Below are positions 6,103 to 8,366 of a DNA stretch of 8,366 bases, in pieces. The position numbers and the translations under genes are program-made. The DNA is from Polaromonas sp. Its GTDB lineage: Bacteria; Pseudomonadota; Gammaproteobacteria; Burkholderiales; Burkholderiaceae_C. The stretch spans positions 1-8,366 of the forward strand of contig JAJAYS010000069.1 in the NCBI GenBank assembly GCA_026786065.1, written 5' to 3'. How positions within the stretch are numbered: the first letter of the stretch is position 1; each line of letters begins with the position of its first letter. The notes beneath the pieces are model-generated. The model did not search any database. It saw only the letters and a list, made by a program, of their open reading frames with translations, and was not told where the DNA came from.

Positions 6103-6624
6103 ATGACGTCGATTGGTTCGCTCTCCAAACCTCACCGCGCGCAGGCCGTCGTTGGCATCGGCGTGCTGCTGCTCGGTCTGGCGCTGGCCGCTGGCGCGGT
6201 GACGATTCCTTCCGAAGCGGGTTACGGCGGCGTCGGCCCAAACTTTCTGCCGTGGGTGGTGGCCATCGCGCTGGCGGTCTGCGGCGTCTTCATCGTGCGT
6301 GAAGCGCTGACGGGCGGCTTTCGATCGCTGGCTGAGTCGGACGCCGCCGCCCAGCCATATTGGCCCGGCTTTGCCTGGGTTTCGGCCGGCCTGCTGGCCA
6401 ATGCAGCGCTGATCACCACCATCGGCTTCATCCTCAGTTGCACGCTGTGTTTTGTGCTGGCGGTGCAGGGCCTGCGCGGTGCTTCCTCGACCGGCGGCCG
6501 GGGGCCAGGCTTGTGGTTGAAAGACATCCTGATCGGGTTGGCTATTTCAGCTCCGGTGTACTGGGCATTCACAAAATTCCTGGCGATCAATTTGCCTGGC
6601 CTCACTGCAACCGGCTGGCTTTAG
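6103..6624 (+). CDS. tctB: Tripartite tricarboxylate transporter, small membrane subunit
   Basis: A 173-residue inner-membrane protein matching TctB, the poorly conserved small subunit that joins TctA in cation-driven solute uptake. ATG 6103-6105 has GAAAGG (6090-6095) seven bases upstream. Four hydrophobic segments fit the family: about residues 15-35 ([18 protein letters not shown]), 47-67, 91-122 (long or split) and 141-158. The block [11 protein letters not shown] (41-51) between the first two segments is typical of TctB. Length is normal. It ends at TAG 6622-6624, with 10 bases before tctA, so the two are surely co-transcribed and probably translationally linked. Confidence 0.9.
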   Translation: MTSIGSLSKPHRAQAVVGIGVLLLGLALAAGAVTIPSEAGYGGVGPNFLPWVVAIALAVCGVFIVREALTGGFRSLAESDAAAQPYWPGFAWVSAGLLANAALITTIGFILSCTLCFVLAVQGLRGASSTGGRGPGLWLKDILIGLAISAPVYWAFTKFLAINLPGLTATGWL

Positions 6625-6634
6625 CAGGTCCATC

Positions 6635-8137
6635 ATGGACATCTTCAACCAGCTCCTTCAAGGCTTTGCCACGGCGGCCACGCCGGTTAATCTGCTGTGG
6701 TGTTTTGTCGGCTGCGCGCTCGGCACGGCGGTCGGTGTGCTGCCGGGAATCGGACCGGCGGTCGCGGTGGCGATGCTGCTGCCGATCACGGCCAAAGTCG
6801 AGCCGACTGCATCGATGATTTTCTTCGCCGGCATCTATTACGGCGCGATGTACGGCGGCTCGACCACCTCGATCCTGCTCAATACGCCAGGCGAAACCGC
6901 CAGCATGGTGACGGCGATGGAGGGCAACAAGATGGCCAAGAGCGGCCGCGCCGGAGCCGCGCTCGCGACGGCGGCGATCGGCTCTTTCGTCGCCGGCACG
7001 ATTGCGACGGTGCTGGTCACGCTGTTTGCGCCCATCGTCGCCGAGCAGGCCGTCAAACTCGGCCCGCCCGAGTACTTCATGCTGATGCTGCTGGCTTTCA
7101 CCACGGTCAGCGCGGTGCTTGGAAAAAGCATCGTGCGCGGACTCACGGCGTTGTTCGTAGGGCTGGCTGCGGGCACGGTGGGGCTGGACCAGATTTCGGC
7201 TCAGGCGCGCTACACCGGCGGCGTGCCTGAGTTGCTCGATGGTATCGAGATCGTGCTGGTCGCCGTCGGCCTGTTTGCTGTGGCCGAGGCGCTGTACGCG
7301 GTGTTGTATGAGGGGCGCGTGCCCGAGTCGCAGAACAAGTTGAGCAAGGTCCACATGACCGCTGGCGACTGGCGGCGTTCCTGGCCGGCCTGGTTGCGCG
7401 GCACCGCCATTGGCGCGCCGTTCGGCTGCATCCCGGCCGGCGGCACCGAGATCCCGACTTTTCTGAGCTATGCCACCGAAAAGAAACTGGCCAAACCGGA
7501 AGACCGCAAAGAATTTGGCGCTGCGGGCGCCATCGAAGGCGTGGCCGGCCCGGAAGCCGCCAACAATGCGACGGTAACCGCCGCGATGATCCCGCTTCTG
7601 ACGCTGGGCATCCCGACCTCGAACACTACGGCGATTCTGCTGGGGGCTTTTCAGAACTACGGGATTCAGCCCGGTCCGCAGCTTTTCACCACTTCGTCGG
7701 CGCTGGTCTGGGCGCTGATCGCATCGCTGTATATCGGCAACGTGATGCTGCTGGTGCTCAATTTGCCGCTGGTCGGGCTCTGGGTCAAGCTGCTCAAAAT
7801 TCCCAAGCCGTACCTGTACGCGGGCATCCTGATTTTTGCGACGGTGGGTGTCTATGGCATGCGCCAGAGCGCCTTCGATTTGTACCTGCTTTACGCGATT
7901 GGCGTCCTCGGCGTGGTGATGCGCCGCTTCGATTTCCCGACCGCTCCGGTGGTCGTCGGCATGATTCTCGGCCCGTTGGCCGAGGCGCAGCTGCGCAACG
8001 CGATATCGATCGGCGAGGGCAGTGCGATGGTCTTCTTGCAGCGCCCGATGTCGCTGGCACTGATCTTTGTGGTTCTGGGGGTGCTGGTGTTGCCGAGGCT
8101 GGCGCGGCGCTGGTCGGCGCGGCGGATGCCAATCTGA
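6635..8137 (+). CDS. tctA: Tripartite tricarboxylate transporter, large membrane subunit
   Basis: A 500-residue integral membrane protein of the TctA family, the transport channel of the TTT system. Length and ends match the family. The sequence is hydrophobic throughout, with about ten to twelve membrane segments. Conserved blocks occur in the expected two-repeat arrangement: GVLPGIGP (34-41) and [20 protein letters not shown] (68-87) in the first half; [20 protein letters not shown] (265-284), [12 protein letters not shown] (301-312) and [16 protein letters not shown] (324-339) in the second. ATG 6635-6637 follows AGCAGG (6623-6628) and the tctB stop. It is the last gene of the operon, followed by a weak terminator at 8175-8192. 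No tctDE-type two-component regulator lies within the window. Confidence 0.96.
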   Translation: MDIFNQLLQGFATAATPVNLLWCFVGCALGTAVGVLPGIGPAVAVAMLLPITAKVEPTASMIFFAGIYYGAMYGGSTTSILLNTPGETASMVTAMEGNKMAKSGRAGAALATAAIGSFVAGTIATVLVTLFAPIVAEQAVKLGPPEYFMLMLLAFTTVSAVLGKSIVRGLTALFVGLAAGTVGLDQISAQARYTGGVPELLDGIEIVLVAVGLFAVAEALYAVLYEGRVPESQNKLSKVHMTAGDWRRSWPAWLRGTAIGAPFGCIPAGGTEIPTFLSYATEKKLAKPEDRKEFGAAGAIEGVAGPEAANNATVTAAMIPLLTLGIPTSNTTAILLGAFQNYGIQPGPQLFTTSSALVWALIASLYIGNVMLLVLNLPLVGLWVKLLKIPKPYLYAGILIFATVGVYGMRQSAFDLYLLYAIGVLGVVMRRFDFPTAPVVVGMILGPLAEAQLRNAISIGEGSAMVFLQRPMSLALIFVVLGVLVLPRLARRWSARRMPI

Positions 8138-8142
8138 GGGGC

Positions 8143-8197
8143 TTGCCCGGGCAAAAAAGCTGGACGGGTGATTCAGCCGGAGCGCGGCTTTTGCCCG
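8143..8197 (+). repeat. Palindrome and inverted repeat after tctA
   Basis: TTGCCCGGGCAA (8143-8154) is a perfect 12-base palindrome six bases past the tctA stop. In addition, CGGGCAAAA (from 8148) pairs with CTTTTGCCCG (8188-8197), enclosing the terminator stem. The alternatives compete for the same bases and may together stabilise or end the tctA transcript. Confidence 0.5.
8175..8192 (+). terminator. Likely weak terminator of the tct operon
   Basis: AGCCG (8175-8179) pairs with CGGCT (8185-8189) over a 5-base loop, followed directly by TTT. The stem is short and the T run brief, so termination may be partial. It is the best candidate for the operon end. Confidence 0.55.
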
Positions 8198-8366
8198 TGA
8201 AGGCGATGCCCGCCGCCTGGCCATGGTTTCGGTCTTTTCCTGGTAGCTACTCAGGTGTTCGCGCCGGCAGTTGTTTTTTCCTCGCCCTCCGGGAGAGGGT
8301 TGGCGTGAGGGCAGCCGGCTGTGAAAGCGTCACGGGAATCGCCCTTGGAAGCCCTCACCCCAATCC
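8198..8366. other. Intergenic DNA to the window end
   Basis: No gene is visible in the last 169 bases. Apart from the palindromic repeats near 8280-8366, the stretch shows only a TTGTTTTTTC tract at 8271-8280. Confidence 0.5.
8280..8366. repeat. REP-like palindromic repeat cluster (cut by window end)
   Basis: A small hairpin CCCTC-CGGGA-GAGGG (8285-8299) continues into GGGTTGGCGTGAGGGC (8297-8312). The last 16 bases of the window (8351-8366) are its inverted copy, matching at 14 of 16 positions, and CAGCCGGCTG (8312-8321) is a perfect palindrome between them. The text CCTC-CCTC-GGGAGAGGG-GGTGAGGGC resembles dispersed intergenic repeats seen in many proteobacterial genomes. The second half lies outside the window. 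Confidence 0.65.

Noticed and set aside
6602..8224. A 540-codon open frame on the minus strand opposite tctA.
   Set aside because: It is a shadow of a high-GC gene: composition is rich in Arg, His, Gln and Asp without any domain, while the plus strand encodes a complete TctA.

Overview
The window looks like a chromosomal piece of a GC-rich betaproteobacterium, most likely Burkholderiales and probably Comamonadaceae (Polaromonas/Rhodoferax type). This is inferred from protein style: an alpha-type aspartokinase tail, an hslR-type heat-shock protein, a BUG-family TctC with TctB and TctA, and a glutamate/aspartate-type binding protein. No search was possible.

Layout. Positions 1-366 hold the end of lysC (aspartokinase), followed closely by a class II tRNA-Ser(GCU) with its own -10 box and a strong, nearly symmetrical terminator. 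From about 545 to 932 no gene is recognised. A secreted, cysteine-paired protein of unknown function lies on the minus strand at 933-1751. Positions 2026-3228 are a decayed IS5-type insertion sequence; its transposase carries a frameshift and two nonsense codons. A roughly 310-base non-coding stretch follows, with a long inverted repeat overlapping a plausible promoter. This leads to a periplasmic amino-acid-binding protein (SBP_bac_3) whose reading frame has a TAG at codon 4, inside the signal peptide. It has no ABC permease or ATPase beside it here.

From 4458 to 8137 the content is ordinary and intact. hslR (Hsp15) lies on the minus strand. Divergent from it is a complete tctC-tctB-tctA set for a tripartite tricarboxylate transporter: a periplasmic binding protein, a small membrane subunit and a large 500-residue membrane subunit. 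Between tctC and tctB is a GC-rich hairpin with an eight-T run, directly before the tctB ribosome binding site. It could keep binding-protein expression above that of the membrane subunits. Downstream of tctA are a weak terminator and palindromic repeat sequences running to the window edge.

Functionally the window mixes housekeeping genes (lysC, tRNA-Ser, hslR) with solute uptake (tctCBA and the damaged binding protein). I found no convincing new defence, mobile or biosynthetic system. The points most worth a second look are the codon-4 stop, the tctC/tctB hairpin, the unknown secreted protein, and the decayed IS between them.
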